Below the pieces are notes generated by a model. The model saw nothing but the letters and a program-made list of their open reading frames with translations, did no database searches and had not been told where the DNA came from. Shown one piece after another: positions 21,622 to 31,994 of a stretch of 64,000 nucleotides of DNA. Each line of letters begins with the position of its first letter. Positions within the stretch are counted from its first letter, which is position 1. The stretch covers positions 563,501-627,500 of the forward strand of contig CAUEEP010000759.1 of NCBI GenBank assembly GCA_958450365.1, given 5' to 3'. Source of the stretch: Mesorhabditis belari. Its lineage: Eukaryota > Nematoda > Chromadorea > Rhabditida > Rhabditidae. Made by a program: the position numbers and the translations under genes.

Positions 21622-22221
21622 GGTAGAAAAAGAGAAAAACGAAAGAACGAAAAAAAAACGAAGACTTTTGAACTAGAATCAGAATTTTTCCTTTACGAAA
21701 CCCCAAAAAAAACTTGTTTTTCTATAAACTTTGATTCTTATGATAAAGAAAAACAAAGTCTCACTTTAGACAAAACAGTTTCATTTTTAACAAATCTCAA
21801 GAAAGAGTTTTTATTTATGGGGTTGGTGAATTGAAAACCGCGGGACTTTCATCTAATCATTATTGTTTCAAATTCAGCATTAATCGGTTTATTTCAAATT
21901 CATTAAACAGTTTCTTTTTAATATTCTTTTTAATATTCTTTTTAATATTCTTTTAATCTTTCAAAGTTATTGAACTTTTTCTATAATTCAGTTTTCTTTT
22001 TCCATAAGTCCAGTTTCCAGTTTCCAGTTTTCTATAATTCTGTAACTTTTCTATTTCTAAATATACAACGATTTTCAGCTGTTCATTGGATAAATCAGAA
22101 AACGAAAGAATAAAAAAAATGATTGAGGAAGAGAATTTCACAAGCCAAGTGGGTTGCAATTGCATTTTCAAAACTAATTTTGAACTTTATATATCATAAT
22201 AATAGTTTGGATTATTTCAAA

Positions 22222-22736
22222 TACCGTCTTCTCTCTAATAGTAGTGCACCCTGAGCGTTTGGTTTAAAGTTTAGCTTAAAGTTTCGCTTAAAGCTTTAGA
22301 TCAATTGTAATTTATGATCTTCTTTAATCACTTCTTTAATCCATTTTTTCATCTTCTTCTTTCTTCTTTCTTTTTTAAACCAATTTACCGTATTTTCTCT
22401 AATAGTAGTGCACCAAAAACATTCTGGATCTATCTGGCTGTGCTATGATTTCCCCATTGAGACACGATTTCAGAATAGAACCGAATTTTTGTGCAGCTAA
22501 TCCTTCTTTGAACCATATAACGTATTTTCCCTAGTAGTGCACCCTGAGCGTTGCCTAAATTGCTCGAAATCTCGAGAACCGCTTATCAGAACCTATCGAT
22601 GTGGGGTTGGAAAATGTAGCTGACGATGAGATCTTGTGGGGGGATTAGAGTGTTGAGCTTCTGCAAAAGCTTGGAAACCGTAAAATAGTCATCAACTCGG
22701 CTCGGCGGGGTGCAGCAATATTAGAGAAAATACGAT
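22222..22736. mobile_element. Compound MITE family A array
   Basis: Three family-A starts lie in the same orientation: 22222 (TACCGTCTTCTCTCTAATAG), 22386 (TACCGTATTTTCTCTAATAG) and about 22518 (TTTTCCCTAGTAGTGCACC). One complete right end, GAGAAAATACGATA, closes it. The block GTTTGGTTTAAAG and the host-like stretch ATTTCCCCATTGAGACACG both recur inverted at 27.2-27.5 kb. Confidence 0.85.
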
Positions 22737-22744
22737 ATATTATA

Positions 22745-22812
22745 TATTGATCCCGTCATGGCTGAGTGGTTAGGAGTCTTGTATTCTAGTCAGGAGCTCA
22801 CGGGTGAAAACT
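22745..22812 (+). tRNA. tRNA-like sequence cut by a MITE
   Basis: ATGGCTGAGTGGTTAGGAGT is an A-box of the Ser/Leu type. The sequence continues through TTCTAGTCAGGAGCTCACGG and then, where the T-arm should be, MITE A3 starts (TACCGTCTT). The 3' half is therefore missing. No anticodon can be assigned. Confidence 0.45.
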
Positions 22813-23033
22813 ACCGTCTTCTCTCTAATAGTAGTGCACCAAAAGCTTTGACTAAATTGCTCGAAATTTCGAGAACCGCTTATTAGAACCTATCGATGTG
22901 GGGGTCGGAAAATGTAACTGACAATGAGATCTAGGGGGGATTAGAGTGTTGAGCTTCTGCAAAAGCTTGGAAACCGTAAAATAGTCATCAACTCGGCTCG
23001 CCAGAGTGCACTACTATTAGAGAAAATACGGTA
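22812..23033. mobile_element. MITE family A, single full copy (A3)
   Basis: TACCGTCTTCTCTCTAATAG to TTAGAGAAAATACGGTA with TA at both ends. It contains the family core: TCGAGAACCGC, AACCTATCGATGTGG, GCTTCTGCAAAAGCTTGG and CAACTCGGCTCGCC. Confidence 0.9.
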
Positions 23034-23709
23034 TTGTAAATCGATATTTCAATCAACATAAACTTAAACAAAATGGTTCGGCGGATCTAGATTTTAAAAA
23101 CCCCTAAATTTTAACGTTTCCTTTTTTCAGTTCCTACCTCTACTCACCTTTTCTCTCTTCAACATCACATTTTTCATCTCAGCAATTTTCATTTTTCATT
23201 TGGTGAGTTTTCGATAGAAAAATAAAGATAGATAAGGTAAATGACTTAAAAAAAACCCCCAACAAAAGTGTCTAAGTGTCATGTCTAACCAAGTTTTATT
23301 ACCCGATTCTGTATTACGAACTATGCAAAATCTTTTGTCGATTCGTACAATCGATAAAAGATGCTACATAAATACGAATCAAGACCAACAATCAAAATCA
23401 ATCAAAAGCAAAAAGCAAAATCAATTTTCCTTCAGCTCAAACCCTTATCACCGATTGCTAATGAACGACGAACGATCAACAGTTCGACTTTATCAAAGTG
23501 TGTTTTTTCTCGAGTTCGATACGAAAGACAAGAATATAGAATTCACTTTTTCAAGAAAAGTTTCACTTTAGACAAATCTCAAGAAAGAGTTTCTATTTAA
23601 CACATTCCGGACGAGGCGTTTTTTGGGTTACTGACCCAGTGGATGAGGGGTGTCTCGCCAAGCTATTAGCCCGGAAATACACCTCGGTAGAGCGTCTGTC
23701 TCTGGGGCG

Positions 23710-24030
23710 GGTTTCGTCCGTTGGACCACAATTTCGTCCACCGGGGGACCGAATCGTCCCCGAGGCCAGACGGCCTTCGTCCACCGGGGGACCGAATCGT
23801 CCCAGGCCCCAGACGGCCTTCGTCCACCGGGGGAATCGTCCCAGGGGCCAGACGGCCGTGGTCGACCGGGGGACCAAATCGTCCCAGGCCCCAGACGGCC
23901 TTCGTCCACCGGGGGACCGAACCGTCCCAGGCCCCAGACGGCCTTCGTCCACCGGGGACCGAACCGGGGACCGAATCGTCCCAGACCCCAGACGGTCTTC
24001 GTCCACCGGGGGACCGAATCGTCCCGAACG
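23710..24030. repeat. GC-rich minisatellite, GTCCACCGGGGGACCGAATC type
   Basis: Seven to eight units of about 45 bases containing CCAGACGGCCTTCGTCC and CGGGGGACCGAATCGTCCC, strongly GC-rich against an AT-rich background. Open frames on both strands follow from the lack of stop triplets. On the minus strand it abuts an open segment (PIVAALRKLFSGFLELKILG, about 24045-24125) that could be an orphan exon of unknown nature. Confidence 0.9.
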
Positions 24031-24660
24031 TGTTAATAATAGCCTCTTCAACATTTCTTCCCAAAATTTTCAACTCCAGAAAACCGGAGAACAATTTGCG
24101 GAGAGCGGCGACGATTGGCTGAATAATGTTCAGTTTCTAAACAAAATCCCATTCCAAAAGCCATTCCAGTGTGTACAAAGAAAGAATTATTTGCCTATGA
24201 TTCATTTTTGAAAATATTATTGATAAAGCACAAAGATAAACACTTTCGCAAAGTCACAAAGTTTTCTAAAGCAATTTAATTCACTTTTCTAGCAAATAAA
24301 AGACGATTTTTAGCTGTAAAATTGCTAATTTTTACTTAAATAAGTTTTGTTTTGTGAGTTTTGACTGAAAATTTCTTGATTTGAAAGCTTTATTCAGCGT
24401 TGAAGTCTTGAAAAACTAGGTTTTAAATGTATCAGCTCGAAAAGAGTTTCACAGGGAAAACCAGTGATTCTGTAGGAATTCTGTAGGAGAAAGCAGTGAG
24501 TTGTCTTTTGAAATGCTTTATAAAATAACAAGCTCAATGTATAAGATATGGAAAAATTTCAATCTGAACCTAATTCTAATTCCATCATCGTTTTCTTGAG
24601 GTTTTTCGGGCAATTTAACGAGCAACATTCATTAAAAGTAATAAAAATGGTCTTATAATT

Positions 24661-25607
24661 CTATCCATCCAATGTTAGGTGTTCATTTCGAAGACGACGT
24701 ACAAGGTGAACGTACGAGTACGACGTACGAGTTGAACGTACGAGTACGACGTACGAGTTGACCGTACGAGTACGACGTACGAGTTGAACGTACGGGTACG
24801 ACGTACGGGTACGACGTACGAGTTGAACGTACGGGTACGACGTACGAGTTGAACGTACGAGTACGACGTACGAGTTGAACGTACGAGTACGACGTACGAG
24901 TTGAACGTACGAGTACGACGTACGAGTACGACGTACGAGTTGAACGTACGGGTACGACGTACGGGTACGACGTACGGGTACGACGTACGAGTTGAACGTA
25001 CGGGTACGACGTACGAGTTGAACGTACGGGTACGACGTACGAGTTGAACGTACGAGTACGACGTACGAGTTGAACGTACGAGTACGACGTACGAGTTGAA
25101 CGTACGAGTACGACGTACGAGTTGAACGTACGAGTACGACGTACGAGTTGAACGTACGGGTACGACGTACGGGTACGACGTACGAGTTGAACGTACGAGT
25201 TGAACGTCTTTTGGCACCAAAGTGACTCACTTTGCATGAATGGCGCAAAGGTTTGCATCACAAAAGAGATTTGTCAAATAGTCTCTGTCAAATAGACCTC
25301 TGCAGCCTCCTAAATAAAAGGATATTAACTCAAGATAATGAAAAACAAGAACTTTATAGAATTGACGAGTGCACTAAAAACTAAGCAATGGCATTGGGCT
25401 GTTAAAGTGCTAATTTTAATTAGATACCTACTTACTCGGGCTTTACGTACAATTAAAATTCTATTCTATTATACTTACTCGTAGCGCGTCCACGACTAAG
25501 CTCTGTACTCTGAAATCGGGTTGAAAACGCTGCATGATTTCCTTCATCACTTTGAAAAACGCGAGTTTCGGAATTTGCAAATCGACGGTCTCTCTTTTTT
25601 TGTTGTT
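24661..25607 (-). pseudogene. Broken histone H3 / CenH3-type gene
   Basis: Exon A (to 25479) reads TVDLQIPKLAFFKVMKEIMQ, then RFQPDFRVQSLVVDALR, aligning without gaps to the alpha-N, alpha-1 and start of alpha-2 of histone H3. A GTAAGT donor follows, and a TTTAG acceptor precedes exon B at 25309, which continues EAAE. Then a 14-base duplication shifts the frame; after it comes DYLTNLFCDANLCAIHAK, almost canonical H3. The next codon is TGA where H3 has Arg, followed in frame by VTLVPKDVQLVR. At that point the sequence becomes a minisatellite (24690-25205), and beyond it come VHLVRRLRNEH and a stop at 24661, matching the H3 C-terminus. No N-terminal tail exon was found. The divergent alpha-1 suggests a variant rather than replication-type H3. 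Confidence 0.72.
24690..25207. repeat. Minisatellite GTACGAGTTGAACGTACGAG derived from histone coding DNA
   Basis: About 20-26 base units mixing ACGTACGAGTTGA and ACGTACGGGTACG. On the minus strand one frame of the unit reads VQLVRR, the same residues found at the H3-like DVQLVR junction on each side. Confidence 0.92.
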
Positions 25608-25659
25608 TACCCAAACAGTCAACAAATTCCCGACAATTCCGATTACTCCAATCATGAAG

Positions 25660-25735
25660 AAGATTGTGATGAAGATCATTGTGATAAAGATCATTGTGAT
25701 GAAGAAGATTGTGATGAAGATCATTGTGATGAAGA
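25660..25735. repeat. Short tandem repeat GATCATTGTGATGAA
   Basis: Five units of 15 bases. It gives the hydrophobic FITMI repeats in minus frames upstream of the histone-like exon, which are not believed to be coding. Confidence 0.8.
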
Positions 25736-26084
25736 TGTTTACCCAAAGTGGAGTGAATGGATCTCTGAAAGGAGATTGATTGATGATTGTTTTAAAGTTG
25801 AAATGTTCAAGTTCAAGGCGATTTGCCTTATCTCGCGTTTGCAAAGCGTTCTTCTGATGTCTCGAAGAGCTGGGACTAAAAAAAGTTTAGCGAGCTTAAA
25901 AAGCACTTAAAATATTATGAGATTAACTAGAGTCCTTCAAAAAAGCTTTTTCGGGTAGATTGTTCTAAAATTTTTAGAGTGTCTTTCCGAGAAAAACTAT
26001 GTTTCAACTTTTCTAAATATCAATTCAGAAATCGGAAATTAACAGCGTTATCGAGTTGTGGATAGAAATTTAGAAAGATCGCCT

Positions 26085-26265
26085 ATGGATTGGAATCGTC
26101 TAGGATAGAGGGATAGAGTACTGCTTTAAAGGTTGTAATCGCTAGGATAGTGGGATAGAGTACTGCTTTAAAGGTTGGAATTGTCTAGGATAGAGGGATA
26201 GAGTACTGCTTTAAAGGTTGGAATCGCTAGGATAGTGGGATAGAGTACTGCTTTAAAGGTTGTAT
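26085..26265. repeat. Four copies of a roughly 46-bp repeat
   Basis: Unit GGATAGAGTACTGCTTTAAA with GGTTGGAATCGTCTAGGATA; alternating long and short versions. Confidence 0.9.
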
Positions 26266-26405
26266 TAAAGTTAAGAAACTTAAGAAAATACATTAAAAGT
26301 TAAGAAAATAAGAGCTAATTAGCTTGAGTTTTGACATTTTTCTATCTCTGCTATGTATTCAATATTTTTTAAAAAAGGTTAACGGAAAAAATAATGCCGG
26401 TTTAG

Positions 26406-26592
26406 ATTTCGCATTGGAGAATTGAAATTGACTTCAACCCAACTCACGAGCTTGAAGAAATCTTGATCAGAAGACAATCGAAAACTATTTGCATCAATTT
26501 GGGAAAAAAAAACCGCTGTGAAAAATGGATCCCAAGAAAAATGACTCAAGACAACAAAACAACTCGTGTCAATGTCAGTTCTTTTCCTTCAT
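26406..26592 (+). CDS. Possible orphan exon, unrecognised
   Basis: After CCGGTTTAG the + strand is open for about 61 codons to TAA at 26590, reading HWRIEIDFNPTHELEEILIR and then RQSKTICINLGKKNRCEKW. The composition is protein-like, not repeat-like. No start codon or partner exon was identified and the family is unknown. Confidence 0.25.
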
Positions 26593-26675
26593 AAATGCAA
26601 AGCTAGTTTTTGGGATTCGATTTTGTTAACTGATTTTGTTTTGGGCTTGGATTAATGTCAAAAAGGAAGAACAAA

Positions 26676-27502
26676 TACCGTATTTTCTCTAATAGTAATG
26701 TACTCTGGCGAGCCGAGTTGATGACTATTTTACGGTTTCCAAGCTTTTGCAGAAGCTCAACACTCAAATCCCCCACAAGATCTCATCGTCAGCTACATTT
26801 TTCAACCTCACTTCGATAGGTTCTGATAAGCGGTTCTCGAGATTTCGAGGAATTTAGGCGACGCTCAGGGTGCACTACTATTAGAGAGAAGACGGCAGTT
26901 ATGTTCCAAGCAGGCAGAAAGACAGGCTACAATCAGCTAGCCAGATCTAGAGTCAGCTCTGACTGACGGACACTCAGGGCTTCCTATAGGCCAGGCTCAG
27001 CTTGAACGATCGTGACTGGCTTCCTGATTTATACTGCTTGTACTTCTCACTAATCCCCCACAAGATCTCATCGTCAGCTACATTTTCCAACCCCACATCG
27101 ATAGGTTCTGATAAGCGGTTCTCGAGATTTCGAGCAATTTAGGCAACGCTCAGGGTGCACTACTAGGGAAAATACGTTATATGGTTCAAAGAAGGATTAG
27201 CTGCACAAAAATTCGGTTCTATTCTGAAATCGTGTCTCAATGGGGAAATCATAGCACAGCCAGATAGATCCAGAATGTTTTTGGTGCACTACTATTAGAG
27301 AAAATACGGTAAATTGGATTAAAAAAGAAAGAAGAAAGAAGAAGATGAAAAAATGGATTAAAGAAGTGATTAAAGAAGATCTTAAATTACAATTGATCCT
27401 GCATAAAGCCAAAGAAGATCTTAAATTACAATTGATCTAAAGCTTTAAGCCAAACTTTAAGCCAAACGCTCACGGTGCACTACTATTAGAGAAAATACGG
27501 TA
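26676..27502. mobile_element. Large compound MITE family A array
   Basis: TACCGTATTTTCTCTAATAG at the left, GAGAAAATACGGTA at the right, with internal family ends at about 26885, 27165 and 27295. It includes GGAACATAACT-type spacer, the ATTCGGTTCTATTCTGAAAT block and two direct repeats of GAAGATCTTAAATTACAATT. Much of it is the inverse of 22222-22736. Confidence 0.88.
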
Positions 27503-27806
27503 TTTCTTGTAGAATCTTGTTACACTCAAAAAAAAAAAGAGAAATACAAATAATGGGGATTATTCTTTTTTCCTTAACTTAATAATATAAAATATTTGAC
27601 ATGTAGACTTTCGTAGTGTCTCGTTATTGTATTTCTCACAATTTTCTGACTCATAGATTAGAAAAATGGAGGTATTTCTATAGAGACTCGTAGGCTTTTT
27701 TTAGGGAATTTTCGATCACAAAAGATTTCAATTTACTCTCAAAAATGCGATTTCACAAATAAAAGTATAAAAGGTATGATGGCTTTTTGAATTTTATCAA
27801 AAGAAA

Positions 27807-30274
27807 ATGAAATTCTACGTTTTTTTGCCATTTCTTTTCTTTCATTTGAGTGATGCGTGTCCGCCAGGTAAATTTGGGATGAGATGAGATCTAGTGGAGG
27901 ATTAAATGCTATTTAAATGCTATTTAAATGCTATTTAAATGCTACTTTACTTAAATGCTACTTAAATGCTATTTAAATGCTACTTAAATCCTACTTAAAT
28001 GCTACTTTACTTAAATGCTATTTAAATGCTATTTAAATGCTATTTAAATGCTACTTAAATGCTACTTTACTTAAATGCTATTTAAATGCTATTTAAATGC
28101 TATTTAAATGCTACTTAAATGCTACTTTACTTAAATGCTATTTAAAGCTACTTAAATGCTACTTAAATGCTACTTAAATGCTACTTAAATGCTACTTAAA
28201 TGCTACTTAAATGCTACTTTACTTAAATGCTATTTAAATGCTATTTAAATGCTATTTAAATGCTACTTAAATGCTACTTAAATCCTACTTAAATCCTACT
28301 TAAATGCTGATGTGCTACTTTGTGCTTAAATTATTAAATGAATTATTCTTCTCTTTCCTAGCATATCCCATTCTTCATTTTCTTTGCACTATTTGATTGA
28401 AGGAGAAAAATAAAGAATTAAGTGCACCAGAAAGGGTGTGATTTTAAGATCTTGAGCATAGAATTCTCAGACTTGAGCACAAGACCTCTGTACAGCCAAT
28501 ACAGCCAATACAGTACGGTCAAAGTTCAGGAAAAACCTAGTTTAGTGCTTAAGAAATCCAGGAAAAGCTAGCTAGGTTAAAGCTCAGCCCAAGCCTGTTA
28601 GTGAGTGATCTAGAAAGTTTTTACAGATCAGTTTTCCATCTATTCCATATCATTTCAGGAACTGGCCAATCCCCGATGATCGCCGTCACTGTCACGCAAC
28701 TTCCGTTGGATTGGGCGACTGCAGGAGGCACTACAGGCGGCAGTAACCTCATCACGATTCAAAACGATTTGCGAATGGCGGTTTGTTAAACGAATCGTTT
28801 TCCATATGATCTGCTGCCTTTGGATTTGAATTTATAGCCACCTTTGGATTTGAACTTAGGTGCAAAACGCGGCTCGTCGTGCTTTCCCCTTCGGCACACA
28901 AAATAGTTACAGTCGGAGTGTCGGCACTCCGTCACTCAACAATCCACAGGTGACTCTCATTTCTTTGCTTCTTTGCTTTCACAGTCTTCTTTAGACATTT
29001 GTTTGTGTACAAAGCCCTTCAACAGGAACTACAGTAGGTAGGTATTAAGAATTACATGTGAGTATATTTGATTTTACAAGCCAAACCAGCATCAGATCAT
29101 AACCATGGCTTTGCTAAGGCTATTATGGCTATTATAGCTATGATGACTCTTTCCTATTACTTAAAAAAGGGAAAGTAAGGAAATTCGGGTTAGGCTTAGG
29201 CTTAGGCTTAGGCTTAGGCTTAGGCTTAGGCTTAGGCTTAGTTTAACGGTTAAAGTTAAGTTTAAGGTACTAGAAAAGAGACGATATTATCTTATTAAGG
29301 CACGTGTACCTTTATGACGGGCAATACACAAATAATCACACAAACTTGTGTGGCTGCTACACAGACGGGTGGTACCATTGGTCCTTGCGCGAACTCGTGG
29401 AAAATTCAATTCATGTTGAGCAATGTGAGTCCTGTTTTTTTCTTTCTATAATCGAATTGGAAAGAAATTTCGAAAATGCTTTTGAAAATTTCTCAGATCT
29501 CTCCGCCAACCCTGCAAGTACAGATCAATCAATTTGAGCAGTTGATGGCACAAGAGATACAGGTGAGATACAGAAATCAGGGCTTAAGAGCGACTGGATG
29601 TACGGCTTACTCTAAGAAATTTCGAACTTGTGACTGTCGAACTTGTGCTAGATGTTGTTGAAAATCTAGCTTGTAGCTTGAAATAGCTGTAGAAGCTGAA
29701 TAACGGACTGTAGACTGTAGATTGTAGACTGTAGATTGTAGACTGTAGATTGTAGACTGTAGATTGTAGACAGTAGATTGTAGACTGTAGACTGTAGACT
29801 GTAGATTGTAGATTGTAGACTGGTAGACTGGTAGACTTGTAGACTGGTAGACTGGTAGACTGGTAGACTTGTAGACTGGTAGACTTGTAGACTGGTAGAC
29901 TGGTAGACTTGTAGACTGGTAGACTTGTAGACTGGTACACTGGTAGACTTGTAGACTGGTAGACTGGTAGACTGGTAGACTTGTAGATTGTAGACTGGTA
30001 CACTGGTAGACTTGTAGACTGGTAGACTGGTAGACTGGTAGACTTGTAGACTGGTAGACTGGTAGACTTGTAGACTGGTAGACTGGTAGACTGGTAGATT
30101 GTAGACTGTAGACTGTAGACTGTAGATTGTTTAGCATCTCATCTACAGTCTACAGAGATGGTAAACAACCTTTACTCTAAAGTCAAATTGCAGACTCTCA
30201 AAGGTATCTCATCGGTGATCGTCGATGCTGGAGATATCACCGATTGGACGGGCGGACTCTTCCCATATGGATAA
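27807..30274 (+). CDS. Secreted protein of unknown function, 209 residues (7 exons)
   Basis: Exons 27807-27867, 28659-28780, 28860-28949, 28985-29033, 29300-29424, 29497-29562, 30158-30274; all joins keep phase and stop at TAA 30272-30274. It starts MKFYVFLPFLFFHLSDACPP, a clear signal peptide. The mature part has no further membrane segment and contains TVTQLPLDWATAGGTTGG, SYSRSVGTP, a Cys-bearing middle (ICLCTKPFNRNYSTCTFM, QTCVAATQTGGTIGPCANSW) and ends DITDWTGGLFPYG. Intron 1 carries a 410-bp minisatellite and intron 6 a 430-bp one. The family is not recognised. Exon 7 uses ACAGAG as acceptor to hold frame, the least certain join. Confidence 0.72.
27903..28312. repeat. Minisatellite, 11-bp unit TTAAATGCTAC
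   Basis: About 37 units of TTAAATGCTAC and TTAAATGCTAT with a higher-order 60-base pattern (TACTTTACTTAAATGC recurs). Fills intron 1 of the secreted-protein gene, starting about 35 bases after the donor. Confidence 0.95.
29189..29241. repeat. Perfect telomere repeat (TTAGGC)n
   Basis: Eight uninterrupted TTAGGC hexamers on the + strand inside intron 4 of the secreted-protein gene. This is the exact nematode telomere unit and is less diverged than the other blocks in this window. Confidence 0.95.
29700..30130. repeat. Minisatellite GTAGACTGTAGATT / GGTAGACTTGTAGACT
   Basis: About 40 units in two sub-arrays. The downstream acceptor region CTACAGTCTACAGAG is the reverse complement of the unit, so the array edge can fold back on the exon 7 splice site. 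Confidence 0.93.
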
Positions 30275-30384
30275 CTTGAATGAGAAATAAATGAGAAATC
30301 TGTGTTTAAATAAATCTGAAGGAGAAGAATGTGCGTCTGAACAACCCTAAAAACAGCCCAAAACCCAGTATAGTGTTTGGAGTC

Positions 30385-30445
30385 TTTTATTTGTGCTCGA
30401 AAATTGTAAACACACCCTTTCTGGTGCACTCGATTCTTCTGAACG
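30385..30445. repeat. Dispersed repeat K, minus-oriented fragment
   Basis: GTAAACACACCCTTTCTGGT and GCACTCGATTCTTC match, inverted, the GTGCACCAGAAAGGGTGTG blocks at 28421 and resemble segments at 46570 and 58800. Confidence 0.6.
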
Positions 30446-30766
30446 GCTGGGCTTGACTGGAATTTGTAGAAAATATTCAAATTTAAGGCAGTGATTTTGA
30501 GATTTCGACTCTTGCCCGTTGCCCAGAGTTTCTGGGGTTTTGGAAAAATACTAGCAAATTTAGGGCAGAAATTCGTCCCAAGAATTTGGGCATGTTGACG
30601 GAAAACTGATTCAGTCGTTCACCGACTCCTTTCCCTTTAAGGATTGCAAGGGAGAAGCACTCTAGACCAGATTTGTTTGCCAGATTTGCCAGATTTGATT
30701 CGAAACCAGCCCAAAAGATGAACAAAACCATTCGAAATCTAACTTTTTGGCCCAACATCAACCCGC

Positions 30767-30830
30767 TTGTATGTTTTGGATCGTCATCTTGTTGAAGTAG
30801 CTAGGGGGACTCTGTATTTGCAGGGGGCCC
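30767..30830. repeat. Fragment of a dispersed repeat shared with 63.66-63.73 kb
   Basis: TTGGATCGTCATCTTGTTGA and AGTAGCTAGGGGGACTCTGT correspond inverted to 63661-63725 (GTTTTGGATCGTTGTCTTG on the minus strand there). Confidence 0.6.
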
Positions 30831-30837
30831 ACTACGC

Positions 30838-31097
30838 CCCTATGCCCAGGGGGGGCACCTATGCCCAGGGGGGCACCTATGCCCAGGGGGGGCACCTATG
30901 CCCAGGGGGCACCTATGCCCAGGGGGGGCACCATGCCCAGGGGGCACCTATGCCCAGGGGGCACCTATGCCCAGGGGGGCACCATGCCCAGGGGGCACCT
31001 ATGCCCAGGGGGGCACCTATGCCCAGGGGGCCCATGCCCAGGGGGCACCTATGCCCAGGGGGGGCACCTATGCCCAGGGGGCACCTATGCCCGCCCA
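30838..31097. repeat. Minisatellite ATGCCCAGGGGGGCACCT
   Basis: About 14 units of 16-20 bases, differing mainly in the length of the G run. Open in several frames (GTYAQG, PMPRG); not accepted as coding. Confidence 0.93.
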
Positions 31098-31313
31098 AGG
31101 GGGATCCCTGCGCCACGATGCCCGCCACGTCCACGCTTTCCTCTTTAACAGTTTCCATAACGATGGGAACCCTTATTAAGGTTCTGAAGCTATTATTAAG
31201 GTGCTAAAGGTTCTGAAGTGATTGGTGAGAGAAGCGGAAGTGTCTATGTGATGATTCCCCATAACTACAGGGGATTCGAATCCGAAAATTCGAAATGGAA
31301 TCGATTCGAAATC

Positions 31314-31351
31314 GGGAGAAGACTCCGGAATCGATTCCGGAGTCTTCTCCC
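31314..31351. repeat. Perfect 38-bp palindrome
   Basis: GGGAGAAGACTCCGGAATC is followed directly by its exact reverse complement with no spacer. Confidence 0.95.
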
Positions 31352-31867
31352 TCCACACTAGATACAATGAGATCACGAGCGTTCATCTTCAAACATTTTA
31401 CTGTAATATCTTAATATCGAATCGAATAGTGCCAAAAAGACAAAAAGGTTTTGTAGATTTTGTCTACGTTTTCCTAGGCTCACCAAAAAAAACAACGATG
31501 TTTTCTCGCTAAACAAGACGTGAATTTGCCAGGGAAAAACGGCTTTTTGCGCCTATTTACTCACACAAATTTCCATAATCAAACAAATTCATTTATTTAT
31601 ATGGTCTCTGCCAGCGTATATGTTAGATTTTGCCTTTCTGACTTAAGGTTTCAAATTTTATGAGGCTTATGTTGAATTTAAACAAAAAAAAAATCAATCC
31701 TTCTGCTAGCAATTATTCAATTATCAATTTGATAGCTTTTTTTTGAAATTTCATTTATATCCATTCATTTTAAAGCTCTCGTTTTGTTTGGTTTTAAAAT
31801 TTTTAATTAATATTTCAAATTTGATTGATTTATTCGCTTTTATGGTATCCAGCAAAGAAATGTAATG

Positions 31868-31982
31868 AAATGCAATCAAATTCAATCAAATTCAATCAAA
31901 TTCAATCAAATTCAATCAAATTCAATCAAATTCAATCAAATCCAATCAAATTCAATCAAATCCAATCAAATCCAATCAAATC
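31868..31982. repeat. Minisatellite, 10-bp unit CAATCAAATT
   Basis: About 12 units immediately before the start-site acceptor of the small secreted precursor at 31995. Confidence 0.95.
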
Positions 31983-31994
31983 TAGGTATTCAGC

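Noticed and set aside
23593..24211. Overlapping 130-190 residue frames on both strands
   Set aside because: GC-rich 45-bp repeat without stop triplets; frames do not agree between units.
25461..25844. Single-pass membrane protein suggested by repeated FITMI residues
   Set aside because: The hydrophobic part is a 15-bp tandem repeat; only the downstream part aligns, and it aligns to histone H3.
30767..31207. Gly/Pro-rich 146-residue frame
   Set aside because: The minisatellite is open in several frames and the start lies in a dispersed repeat.
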